Shown: positions 26,540-35,153 of the stretch, piece by piece
How positions within the stretch are numbered: the stretch's first letter is position 1
Layout: each line of letters begins with the position of its first letter
NCBI GenBank assembly: GCA_964342305.1
Contig: CAYFGK010000029.1
Span: 1 to 55,376, forward strand
Reading direction: 5' to 3'
DNA: 55,376 nt
From: DT-110 sp964342305
Lineage (GTDB): Bacteria; Bacteroidota; Bacteroidia; Chitinophagales; Saprospiraceae
Notes under the pieces: model-generated
The model's input: the letters and a program-made list of their open reading frames with translations, nothing else
Told to the model about the DNA's origin: nothing
Database searches by the model: none
Program-made: the position numbers and the translations under genes

Positions 26540-28015
26540 ATGATACGTATAACATCCTATAAATCAATCGTCGCTGCGTTGCTGACCGTCTTCCTGGTCA
26601 CCGCATGTTCGGAGGAATTCCTCGAGAAAAAACCACTCGGCCAATTATCCTCTGAGACGTTCTTTACGACCCCTGAGCACGCTGTGCTGGGCACGAATGC
26701 TGTGTACAACCTTTTACGGGATTGGTCGGTCCACGTATTCTCTTATATCGGAACAACAGATATCATTTCCGACGATTCTGATAAAGGTAGTACCCCCAAC
26801 GATGCGAACTTTTTATTAGAGGTAGACAATTTCACCTTCGATGCCGGAAATACGGCCTTTAGCGGAGTATGGTCTGGCTATTACCGAGGCATTTACCGTG
26901 CCAACCTGGCCATTCAGGAGATTCCCAATATCGAAATGGACGAAACTATGAAAGCTCGTCTGATCGGGGAGAACAAATTCCTGCGTGCCTACTTCTACCT
27001 GAGCCTGGTCCGCTGGTTTGGGGATATTCCACTGATCCTGGAACCATTAAATCCCGATCAGTACGAGCAGGCCCGTGATCCTAAGGAGGAGGTGTTTGCC
27101 GCTATCGAGCAGGACCTCCTGGATGCCATCGATGCTCTTCCCGAAACATACCCACCAGCTGATATCGGCCGTGCTACTAAAGGCGCTGCCCAGGGTTTGC
27201 TGGCACGCGCTTACCTCACCACTGGTAATTTCACGGGTGTCCGGGATATGGCGGAAGCGGTAATCAATTCGGGACGATACGACCTTTACCCCAATTACAC
27301 GCAGCTTTTCCAGCCAATAGGAGAGAATTCAGTGGAATCTGTATTTGAGGTACAAGCCGAAGCCTTTGAAGTTGGTGGTGGCGGTTCCCAGTACAATGAG
27401 GTGCAGGGTGTTCGCGGCATTCCCAACCTGGGTTGGGGCTTTAATCGCCCATCCGACGATCTGGTAGCCACTTACGAAACCGGTGATCCCCGCCGTGATG
27501 CTACCATCTTCTACCCCGGAGAGATCCTGCCCGACGGTTCCGATATCATTAGCGACAATCCCAATATCGTAGGTGAACGGTACAACCAGAAGGCCTGGGT
27601 TCCCGATCATCCAGGTGGTAACGGTAACGGCCCGGGGAATATTCGACTCATTCGTTACGCCGATGTCCTGCTCATGGCTGCCGAAGCACACAATGAACTG
27701 GGTAATCCCCAGCAAGCACTGGAATACCTGAATCAGGTTCGCGCACGTGCTCGCGGCACCCGCACAAGTGTACTCCCCGATATCACCGAAACCAATCAGA
27801 ATGCACTGCGCGATATTATCTGGCATGAACGCCGGGTTGAGCTGGCCATGGAGCAACAACGTTGGTTTGATATCGTCCGTCAGGGCCGTGCCGCCGAGTT
27901 GATGCAGGCCGTTGGCAAACCATTCGTTGAGGGCAAACACGAGGTTCTGCCCATTCCACAAACGGAGATTGACCTGAGCGGTGGTATGCTTACGCAAAAC
28001 CCAGGGTATAACTAA
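26540..28015 (+). CDS. SusD/RagB-family glycan-binding lipoprotein
   Basis: 491 residues. The signal peptide MIRITSYKSIVAALLTVFLVTAC carries a lipobox with Cys23. The family start is present (EEFLEKKPLGQLSSETFFTT), as are TPR-like helical segments such as GENKFLRAYFYLSLVRWFGDIPLI, KGAAQGLLARAYLTTGNF and the C-terminal IIWHERRVELAMEQQRWFDIVR. It forms the lid of the SusC transporter on the cell surface and determines glycan capture. It is the last gene of the locus; an inverted repeat follows at 28024-28074. Confidence 0.96.
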   Translation: MIRITSYKSIVAALLTVFLVTACSEEFLEKKPLGQLSSETFFTTPEHAVLGTNAVYNLLRDWSVHVFSYIGTTDIISDDSDKGSTPNDANFLLEVDNFTFDAGNTAFSGVWSGYYRGIYRANLAIQEIPNIEMDETMKARLIGENKFLRAYFYLSLVRWFGDIPLILEPLNPDQYEQARDPKEEVFAAIEQDLLDAIDALPETYPPADIGRATKGAAQGLLARAYLTTGNFTGVRDMAEAVINSGRYDLYPNYTQLFQPIGENSVESVFEVQAEAFEVGGGGSQYNEVQGVRGIPNLGWGFNRPSDDLVATYETGDPRRDATIFYPGEILPDGSDIISDNPNIVGERYNQKAWVPDHPGGNGNGPGNIRLIRYADVLLMAAEAHNELGNPQQALEYLNQVRARARGTRTSVLPDITETNQNALRDIIWHERRVELAMEQQRWFDIVRQGRAAELMQAVGKPFVEGKHEVLPIPQTEIDLSGGMLTQNPGYN

Positions 28016-28023
28016 GATACCGG

Positions 28024-28074
28024 GAGGTTGGGCTTTGCTAACATCACTATTTAGATAAGACTGTGCCCAACCTC
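28024..28074 (+). terminator. Inverted repeat after susD, possible locus end
   Basis: GAGGTTGGGC (28024-28033) and GCCCAACCTC (28065-28074) are perfect complements separated by 31 bases, 8 bases after the susD stop. The long loop and lack of a U tract make it a weak terminator candidate. Confidence 0.4.
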
Positions 28075-28148
28075 ACGTCAAGATAAGGTCTTCTTTATGG
28101 CTTTCGCCAAAAAGAGATGTATCGCAAAGGCCATCTGTCGTAAGGCAG

Positions 28149-28248
28149 NNNNNNNNNNNNNNNNNNNNNNNNNNNNNNNNNNNNNNNNNNNNNNNNNNNN
28201 NNNNNNNNNNNNNNNNNNNNNNNNNNNNNNNNNNNNNNNNNNNNNNNN
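28149..28248. other. Assembly gap (100 N)
   Basis: Exactly 100 N. Unlike the other two gaps, the edges show no heptamer array. The surrounding 28016-28434 region has no credible gene; open frames running across the gap are artefacts of the N run. The left flank contains one copy of the recurrent 13-mer GGCTTTCGCCAAA (28099-28111). Confidence 0.95.
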
Positions 28249-28360
28249 AGCAACCCGAGGGGAGCGTCGATCTAATCCAACAAAAAGGAGCATAGAGTGC
28301 TTATGGGCAAAGAACATCGTCCGTGAGGAATGAAGAGGAGCCCACAAGTGATAAAGATGC

Positions 28361-28423
28361 TGTGAACTGTTTGCAGGCCAGACTTTCCCTGAAAGAGGGA
28401 ACGACTCGGGCAAACAGTTCACA
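28361..28423 (-). terminator. 14-bp inverted repeat with nested hairpin
   Basis: TGTGAACTGTTTGC (28361-28374) is the exact reverse complement of 28410-28423. Inside the 35-base spacer, TTCCCT (28385-28390) pairs with AGGGAA (28396-28401). The structure begins 11 bases beyond the stop of the minus-strand 1551-residue gene, so a transcription-end role is plausible, though no U tract is present. Confidence 0.45.
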
Positions 28424-28434
28424 GGATCAAGCTA

Positions 28435-31400
28435 CTACCGTACCAGGAGCATTTTGCGCGTTTGCATAAACTCACCGGCTCGCAGGGTATAATAGACCAC
28501 TCCGGAACTGGAGAAGTCACTGCGATTCAACATGATCTGGTGGTACCCGCGGTCCAGATTTTTGCGGACAACCTGTAATTCCTTACCCATCATATCGGTG
28601 AAGGTGATTGATACGGGACCAGCCTCTTCAATGGTGAAACCGATCATGGTATTTTCACGGAATGGATTCGGTGTGTTCTGATATACAATAGTACCACCGG
28701 AAACCTCCGTATCTCCGACCATCAACTGGATATCGTTTGATTCCAGGGATTGCAGGGAATAGGCTTCGGAAGGCGTAAACCGCGAGGTCAAACGAATGGC
28801 CTGACTCAAAGGAACGCTATTCGTCGGACGGATGACCAGCGAGAACAATGGTGCCTCTTGGTCGGTTACCGGAGCGAACAAACGGCCCCAGGAACTGGTC
28901 ACCACCCGTTGTTCGGTGAATACTCCAAAGAATTCAGCGGGGATGGTACCGGGGATCAATTCCACCAGGTCGGCCCGGTTCAGTTCGAGTGACAGCTGGA
29001 ACCCTTCCACATCGGCGATATTCTTCGCGTAGATGGGTACGGTGTATTCCTCTCCTGCCTTCAGGTTTTGCTGATCCGTGAACAGACGCAGTGGGTTATT
29101 GGTTAGTGAGCGCGTTTCAGCTACGTTAGCAGTCCCGTTCAGGTCACCGATCTTTACTGCAACAAAGTCTACGTTCACCTCACCGTTCAGGTTGTTGATG
29201 TTGCGGACCGAAGGATATTCCTGCTGCAGGGGATCAATTCGTTGGTCGAACTGGAACGCTTTATCCACAAAGGTCCAACTGGTGTTGTTGGGGAAATCAT
29301 TGCGGATGCTCAGAACCAGTGCACGCAATTGAAGCATATCCAGGGTGGAGATCGATTTATCTCTATTGATATCCGCCGCAATATGCTGGTATGGATCAGT
29401 CAACTTAGAAATACCCAGTACGTGACGACCGATCATGATCATGTCGGCCGTGGAAACACCGTTGCGGGCATTGTGATCCAGAGATGGTGAAATGGAATAG
29501 TCATAACCAGTGGCCAGGTCGTTGAAACGGAACACACCACTGTAATCAGTCATGTAGGCCATGTCACGCGGACCAGACAAGGATACTTCCACGCCTTCCA
29601 CCTGGGTATTCCGGGCGGTTTTTACCGAACCGGAAACCAGACCTTCGCCTTCGCCATCCGGGCAGATATTCATATTGTCATCAACCTGTACGTAGGTTAC
29701 ACAGTAGTCGTTATTGCCTTCCAGGTCGACAGTATGAACCTCTACGGGGATCAGTTGGCCGGCATCATTACAGTTGAAAGCCACTCCGGTTTGTGGGTTA
29801 TCCGGATCGAACTCGCTTACGCCCTCGATCTCATCGCGGACGATGAAGTAGTTATCCTCCGTGATCATGGGCAGGTTGAAATCACCGCCGGGCTCGCCCT
29901 GACCGGTACAGTCAAAGATAGCCGATGCGATAAAGTCACTGGCCCATACTTCCATGAAGCCACCCGTTGTATCATCTTCGCTGGGCATCAGTTCGATGGA
30001 AATACCGTTGATACAGATGGGAGCCGGTGCTTTGCGGTCCACTACATCAAAAACCCGGCTAACAGTTACCGCATTACCGCAACCATCATTTGCCGTGAAG
30101 ACCAGGCGGTGCTGACCTTGTGGATATTCCGCGCTGAAGGTACCATTGACCAGATTAGAAGTAACGTCAGCATCAGTAACGCCATCGTTGCCAACATCGA
30201 GTAATACGGTGATATTCACGTCGAGGGTATCGTCGGTGCACAGATCCGTAGCTGCCACCAGGAAGGTCACATCACCCGTACAGTTTTCACCATCCAGTGA
30301 AGCAAAGGTATCTTCGCCCTCTACGGTAATTTCCGGATCCACATCATCGTACACCACAATGTGCTGGGTATACTGGAAGAACCCAAAACTACCGTAGCGA
30401 TAGTCGTTATCGTCGCTCTGGGTATTTCCGGAGATATCACTGTCGTTTTGATTTCCGTCGTCAGACCAAACCGAGCCGTTACCTTCGTAGTATGCTTCTT
30501 CGGTCGGATCATCACTACCGGAAATAACCCGCCACCAATAGCCGTAGGTGGAACCACCGAATGAGACACTATTGTCGTAGGGGTTATCGGTATTATCGTA
30601 GTAAACGGTATCCGGCTGATCGTCGGAGAAGTCGCGCTTCACGTGCACATAGATTGCTTCATCACCGGGATTATCATCACCGTCAGGACTTTGTGGGTTG
30701 GTTCCATTATAGCCATCCCAGTCGCGGGAAACGATCGTTGGCTGCGCTTCGCCATCGTATTCACACCAGTTGATCACCCGGTAGGTGCGGAAGATCTTGT
30801 AGCACGCATTTGGATCCTGGGTAGCCGTGAAGGTCTCGTCTTCGGAGCTAACGGCCATCAGATCACACGCATCCTCCACAAAGGTGACTCCTTCGGTGGA
30901 AGGAGTGTCGCCACAGGTGGTTTCAGCATCGGCCGGGAACCGTACCCAGTAATCGTGACGGGCTACCACGGTGATGAGTTGCTCACAGATTTCGGATTGC
31001 TCGCCGTTTCCGACAGCTACCCACTGACGGGTGATGGTACCTACATTACAACGATCGAGATCGACGATAGGATCCAATTCTTCAATACCGAATGACTGGC
31101 AATTGCTGAATGGCTCCTGCGGGGTTCCGAAGAAGGATAGGTCATCGAGATTATTGAGTACTTCGTCGTCGCAGGTAGTAATCGCCGGCGGCAGATCGGT
31201 GCAGACCGGATCAACTTTATCTTCGATCAACAGCTCCAACCAGCAGATATTGCGGTTCGGCATGTCCATCTTCATAATGGGATCCACCGCATTATCTGTT
31301 CCCTGTAATTCGATTACCACGTTCTGTCCGGCATCACAGCAGAAAAATTCTACGTAATCGTTCCAGATGGTATAGAATACGCCGTCCTCCTGAACCAGAT

Positions 31401-33090
31401 CGTCCATATCGAAGGTTCCGGCATCAATACAGGATTCGCTGACCGAACGGCGGATCTTCAGGCTGGCCAGGGCGCAGTTGTCAGAGCTGCCCTCATCCAC
31501 ATCACTGGCGAATACGCGACCGTAGCCTCCCGTGGAAAGGGTAATATTCAGTTGATCATCACAAGACATAACCGGTGCGATCTGATCCTTCACCTGGAAG
31601 AAAACCACGCCTTTGGAAGAGTTATAACACTCGTCGGCAACCTCCAGGATCAACGCGTGAATACCTACCGGAATATCGGCCGCAAAGCCATTGATCATCG
31701 GGTAGTTCCCTTCACGCCAAATGGAATCACCGGTGGGGAAGCCACCAATTATCTTGGGGCCAAAGGTCATTATGGAAATAGAAGGCTGGCGAATACTGCA
31801 GTCTTCAATATCAAACCCAAAGGTAGAACGCAGGGAATTCAGGTTGATCGGGAACGCGCCGGTGCAATCCTGCGGACGGGTGGAAATGGTCGTAATCATA
31901 TTCATCTGCTTAAGGGTCTGCAGAGAATCGAGATCGACAATCACCTCATTACTGGTAATGGATTGGTTGTAGTTGAGGTCCTTTTGCAGACCTTCAGCAA
32001 AAGCTTTGCCCTTGCCTTTAAAAACCGGTGGTTCAAAATCGCCGATCTTAATTATAACAGTATCCACGTAATCCGACGTACCAGCGCACCAGTCAAATAC
32101 ACTGATATAGCGCTGGATCTTTCGACCAGTACCATTACAAACGGGGAATTCCGTTTCGTCGATTGATATGGAGTAATTGCAGTCGATCTCGTTAAGCCCT
32201 AATTTATAATCCCCGTCATCCGTAGGGAAAGGCACTTCCCAGTAGGGATAAGCAGCGGGAGGGGTTACGCCGGCGGCATTGCAAGTTTGTTCGGTTACGT
32301 CATCGAGGAGAACCAGGTCATCCAGGTCGGGGCGGACGAAGTCGTAGGTAACCGTGTAATCGGTGCTATTGCCTTCGCAATCAGTGGAGGTGTATTTCCG
32401 GGAGATCCGGGCATACACAAATTCTTCACCGAACTTGATCCCGCGGTTTTCACAATTGGTGAAGTATTCCACCTGGTCAAAAAACTTAGTTTCGATACTG
32501 CAACCGCAGTCACCGCAATTGTCCTCGAACAATACCCGACCGATGTAGTAGGGTGAGCTGGGGTTAGCAGTTTCCACATTGTTGACAAAGTCATCAGCAA
32601 AGACACAGGGTATGGTTTCATACACTGTTTCAACCTCATCAACCCGAGGCCCGGTTTTGTCTTCGGCAAGTACTTCCCCCCAGCAGATCAGATCGTCGTT
32701 GCCATCAAAGATGCCGTAAGTATAGGTACCCGGGCAATCAATGACACCGCCGTTTCCGGGATTGGCGTCATTAACGATCAAGCGGCGGGCCTCGGTGCAG
32801 GCACCGGCTCCCACCTGATTGAGCGTAAGTGTGTACGTGCAATTCCCGTTCATGCGAACGTTGACCTGATCCTGGCATCCGCAGTCGGAGCCGGTCGTTT
32901 GGGTCAATGGGCTGGCAGCATTATCTGCCATTGTTTTTGGGATGTCCAGATCACGGATAGCAACGCGTTCGTCTTCGTTCGAGTTTTCGTTGTAACTGGT
33001 GTTGAACGCTGTTGTACTGGTAATGGCTACGGTTAGAAAGAACGCCATAACCAGGCCCGTGCGCTGGCACAGACTGGTAAAAAGATTCAT
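28435..33090 (-). CDS. Very large Cys-rich surface protein with dockerin-like pair and T9SS domain
   Basis: 1551 residues. The signal/TM-like N-terminus (LVMAFFLTVAITSTTAF) is followed by a long acidic, Cys-rich body with repeated Ig/HYR-like phrases (ITVEGEDTFASLDGENCTGD; RLVFTANDGCGNAVTVSRVFDV; ICINGISIEL). Near residues 1205-1265 is a dockerin-type-I-like pair of calcium loops (GVSTADMIMIGRHVLG; DINRDKSISTLDMLQLR). A CarboxypepD-like domain precedes it (VEGVEVSLSGPRD). The last ~80 residues are a T9SS sorting domain (YQNTPNPFRENTMIGF ... TRKMLLVR). It is probably an adhesin or surface-layer-type protein. No catalytic motif or partner gene is seen; it stands alone between the glycan locus and the metal operon, with 499 bp upstream. 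Confidence 0.85.
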   Translation of the reverse strand: MNLFTSLCQRTGLVMAFFLTVAITSTTAFNTSYNENSNEDERVAIRDLDIPKTMADNAASPLTQTTGSDCGCQDQVNVRMNGNCTYTLTLNQVGAGACTEARRLIVNDANPGNGGVIDCPGTYTYGIFDGNDDLICWGEVLAEDKTGPRVDEVETVYETIPCVFADDFVNNVETANPSSPYYIGRVLFEDNCGDCGCSIETKFFDQVEYFTNCENRGIKFGEEFVYARISRKYTSTDCEGNSTDYTVTYDFVRPDLDDLVLLDDVTEQTCNAAGVTPPAAYPYWEVPFPTDDGDYKLGLNEIDCNYSISIDETEFPVCNGTGRKIQRYISVFDWCAGTSDYVDTVIIKIGDFEPPVFKGKGKAFAEGLQKDLNYNQSITSNEVIVDLDSLQTLKQMNMITTISTRPQDCTGAFPINLNSLRSTFGFDIEDCSIRQPSISIMTFGPKIIGGFPTGDSIWREGNYPMINGFAADIPVGIHALILEVADECYNSSKGVVFFQVKDQIAPVMSCDDQLNITLSTGGYGRVFASDVDEGSSDNCALASLKIRRSVSESCIDAGTFDMDDLVQEDGVFYTIWNDYVEFFCCDAGQNVVIELQGTDNAVDPIMKMDMPNRNICWLELLIEDKVDPVCTDLPPAITTCDDEVLNNLDDLSFFGTPQEPFSNCQSFGIEELDPIVDLDRCNVGTITRQWVAVGNGEQSEICEQLITVVARHDYWVRFPADAETTCGDTPSTEGVTFVEDACDLMAVSSEDETFTATQDPNACYKIFRTYRVINWCEYDGEAQPTIVSRDWDGYNGTNPQSPDGDDNPGDEAIYVHVKRDFSDDQPDTVYYDNTDNPYDNSVSFGGSTYGYWWRVISGSDDPTEEAYYEGNGSVWSDDGNQNDSDISGNTQSDDNDYRYGSFGFFQYTQHIVVYDDVDPEITVEGEDTFASLDGENCTGDVTFLVAATDLCTDDTLDVNITVLLDVGNDGVTDADVTSNLVNGTFSAEYPQGQHRLVFTANDGCGNAVTVSRVFDVVDRKAPAPICINGISIELMPSEDDTTGGFMEVWASDFIASAIFDCTGQGEPGGDFNLPMITEDNYFIVRDEIEGVSEFDPDNPQTGVAFNCNDAGQLIPVEVHTVDLEGNNDYCVTYVQVDDNMNICPDGEGEGLVSGSVKTARNTQVEGVEVSLSGPRDMAYMTDYSGVFRFNDLATGYDYSISPSLDHNARNGVSTADMIMIGRHVLGISKLTDPYQHIAADINRDKSISTLDMLQLRALVLSIRNDFPNNTSWTFVDKAFQFDQRIDPLQQEYPSVRNINNLNGEVNVDFVAVKIGDLNGTANVAETRSLTNNPLRLFTDQQNLKAGEEYTVPIYAKNIADVEGFQLSLELNRADLVELIPGTIPAEFFGVFTEQRVVTSSWGRLFAPVTDQEAPLFSLVIRPTNSVPLSQAIRLTSRFTPSEAYSLQSLESNDIQLMVGDTEVSGGTIVYQNTPNPFRENTMIGFTIEEAGPVSITFTDMMGKELQVVRKNLDRGYHQIMLNRSDFSSSGVVYYTLRAGEFMQTRKMLLVR

Positions 33091-33589
33091 GGTTCTAATT
33101 TGTTAAAAAATGTAGAAAATCCTTCTTATGAAAATTACATACTAATTACTTGGAATACCATCTATTACACTACCCTTTTTCGGGTATTTTTTTGGCGAAA
33201 GCCAGCCAGACACTCAACGAACAGGGTCGATGACGCTGGTTAACCTCCCGCATAATCAACGCAATACCCAATCCATCTCGAATGAGTCCTGCGGAGACTG
33301 TAGCCATTTCAGGTATGTAGATATAATAGGTTTCTCGTCCGAAGCAATAGCGAATCGTTCTGCCTACAGGGGGGATGACAGGAATCGATTACGACTCGTA
33401 CATAGCGTGTAACGTGAAAGGTATGTGAAGGGAAGGCGGCACTTCGGTCCGCTCATTGAATCATCAATATACGAATAATTCAGATAGGATGCAGTAGGGT
33501 TGTGACCTTAAAAGTAAATTTTGTGATTTTGCCGAAATCACGTCATTAAAAAGTGGCCGGGACCCAATTCCGGTCCCGGCGCTTTCCAT
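33091..33589. other. 499-bp intergenic region
   Basis: Lies between two minus-strand genes. It holds a weak stem (TACCC/GGGTA, 33171-33186) followed by seven Ts on the plus strand, one reverse-orientation copy of the recurrent 13-mer (33191-33203), a 7-bp stem GTGATTT/AAATCAC (33523-33541) and the terminator at 33556-33580. A 60-codon plus-strand ORF (33230-33412) has no family features. TACATTTT just upstream of the 1551-residue gene on the minus strand is a weak -7 candidate. Confidence 0.5.
33548..33580 (-). terminator. Intrinsic terminator of the metal-efflux operon
   Basis: Perfect 9-bp GC-rich stem (33556-33564 with 33572-33580), 7-base loop, followed on the minus strand by a run of five Ts (33548-33552). 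It begins 10 bases beyond the stop of the last operon gene. Confidence 0.8.
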
Positions 33590-33895
33590 TTAGTGGTCAT
33601 GCCCTTCGTGGTCGTCATGACCATGATCCTGATGACCTTCACGTTGTTGTAATTCGTCCTTGGCAACGTAGGCCATGCCGCAAACAGGGCAATCTCCTGG
33701 CTCAGCACTACCACTGCCCTCACAGTGCATGGGGCATACATAAGCCGAGGTGTACTCAGGGCCCATTTGCTCTCCGTCCATTTCCGTAGTTTCGGAATCA
33801 CCGGCCTGGTCGTCACCGCCACCGGAACAAGCAACAAAAGTCATAAGTCCTGCAATCAAAAGCAGGAAAGTCATAAAACGCAGATTGATACGCAT
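33590..33895 (-). CDS. Heavy-metal-binding-domain (HMBD) lipoprotein
   Basis: 101 residues. The lipoprotein signal MRINLRFMTFLLLIAGLMTFVAC has Cys23 as lipidation site. After an acidic linker comes an HMBD motif, YVCPMHCEG (Cys54, His57, Cys58) and DCPVCGMAYV (Cys69, Cys72), the same domain found at the N-terminus of CusB-type adaptors. The tail is His/Asp-rich (HQDHGHDDHEGHDH), suited to Cu, Ag, Zn or Ni binding. It is the last gene of the operon, 38 bases after the sialidase-like gene, and likely a periplasm-facing metal buffer or donor. Confidence 0.85.
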   Translation of the reverse strand: MRINLRFMTFLLLIAGLMTFVACSGGGDDQAGDSETTEMDGEQMGPEYTSAYVCPMHCEGSGSAEPGDCPVCGMAYVAKDELQQREGHQDHGHDDHEGHDH

Positions 33896-33933
33896 AGTAA
33901 TTAAATTAAGAGAGTTATAAAATTGGTTAATTG

Positions 33934-35136
33934 TTATTGAATGTCAATTTTTTCAACTTGCACATACTGGCCATTTTCATTTACCTGAGTACGGGAAAGA
34001 AGCAGAGAATGGTTATCAAGGACGGCTAGAACAGGGAAACCCGCTGAACGAGCGCCACTCGTAGTCACGATTTTTTCCCGGTACAATACTCCATCTTCCT
34101 CTACCAATGCCAGACAAATGTCAGCCTCACCTTCTTCCCCGTTTTCCATCCAGGAAATATACACCTGATCCTGTATGGTAGCTACGTCAACCCTTCCCAG
34201 AGGATTACCGAAATCCAACCGAAGGGTATCGCCAAAGCTTTGGCCATCCGGAGCCATTCGTGCAGCGTAAACCTTAGGTACATTATCAGCACCGGTAAAC
34301 CAGGCGGTCCAGTATCCGGCTTTATTTTTGGAAACGGCCGGTCCATTTACCGGACAACCCGCGATTAGCCAATCATCAGCATGCACGGGCTGGGGAGCAC
34401 TCCAGCCATCAGCTGTTTTACGCACAAAGGAAATATCCCGGATCTCGCCTTCCGAACGATCGCGATACACCACCATTGCTTCTTCTCCATCTACGACCAG
34501 ATCAGTTTGGCAACAATCGCAAATCCGGTGATCCAATTCCACCTGATTGGAGAGGTTTCCGCCAGTATCAAAGGTCGCGGAACGAAGCGTCATCGCTCCA
34601 TCATCCGTCTTGGTAAATCGACCGTCGAGCCAAACGGCCATTAGTTGATCATCGCCGTACGGTTTCATGGTGACAAAACCGTGTTCGGCGGGTATACTAT
34701 CCCGGTGCAGCACAAAGGAAGGCTCCCAGGTTTGCCCTTTATCGTTTGAGATCGATACCCTTACCTCATAGTCGTAGGTACCGCCGGCACTTTTTTGCAG
34801 CCAATGGGCAGCCAAGCTCTTACCCTCACCAAATGCCGTTAAAGAGGGAAAATCAGCCCAGTTCACAAACCAGTCACTACCCGTGGCTATAGTAACCGGC
34901 TCCGACCACTCATTACCGGTCCACCGTACCCAGCGTAATTGATCGGTCGTATCGTTAAGGTATTCCACCCAGCTCATGGCTACATCTCCGTCCGGTAATA
35001 CGGTGAGCCGGCTTTCACCACCGTTTTGAGAGGGCGTCGGTAAGCTTGTCACCGTCCAGTTCGGAGCATCTCCGGTCGGGTTACTCCGGCATCCGGCTAA
35101 CAAAAGGAACAGAAAAAGAAATTGATAATGTCGCAT
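33934..35136 (-). CDS. Sialidase-like (BNR-type propeller) lipoprotein with CDCC motif
   Basis: 400 residues. The ATG at 35136 gives the lipoprotein signal MRHYQFLFLFLLLAGC (Cys16); the frame opens 16 codons earlier without a signal. The body is a six-bladed-propeller-like exo-alpha-sialidase-type sequence (GGESRLTVLPDGDVAMSWVE; RVSISNDKGQTWEPSF; HGFVTMKPYGDDQLMAVWLD). It does not show an obvious full sialidase active site; instead it has CDCCQT (Cys206, Cys208, Cys209) and GCPVNGP (Cys261). It lies inside a Cus-type efflux operon, 17 bases after cusB and followed by an HMBD lipoprotein. A metal-binding or redox role is therefore more likely than sialic-acid cleavage; this is inference from context and the Cys cluster. 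Confidence 0.75.
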   Translation of the reverse strand: MRHYQFLFLFLLLAGCRSNPTGDAPNWTVTSLPTPSQNGGESRLTVLPDGDVAMSWVEYLNDTTDQLRWVRWTGNEWSEPVTIATGSDWFVNWADFPSLTAFGEGKSLAAHWLQKSAGGTYDYEVRVSISNDKGQTWEPSFVLHRDSIPAEHGFVTMKPYGDDQLMAVWLDGRFTKTDDGAMTLRSATFDTGGNLSNQVELDHRICDCCQTDLVVDGEEAMVVYRDRSEGEIRDISFVRKTADGWSAPQPVHADDWLIAGCPVNGPAVSKNKAGYWTAWFTGADNVPKVYAARMAPDGQSFGDTLRLDFGNPLGRVDVATIQDQVYISWMENGEEGEADICLALVEEDGVLYREKIVTTSGARSAGFPVLAVLDNHSLLLSRTQVNENGQYVQVEKIDIQ

Positions 35137-35153
35137 GTTTTCGTTTTGCTTGT

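Noticed and set aside
28078..28422. ORFs reading through the N gap
   Set aside because: The frames are open only because N codons are not stops.
33171..33197. Plus-strand terminator (TACCC/GGGTA stem with seven Ts)
   Set aside because: Only a 5-bp stem and no plus-strand gene upstream; more likely part of the AT-rich leader of the minus-strand gene.
28098..33204. 16-bp inverted repeat flanking the 1551-residue gene as transposon ends
   Set aside because: The same 13-15-mer also occurs inside unrelated genes (23330, 51047, 54364), so it is a dispersed motif and not a pair of element ends.
33934..35136. Sialic-acid catabolic gene
   Set aside because: No other sialic-acid genes are nearby, and the operon context and Cys cluster point to metal handling.
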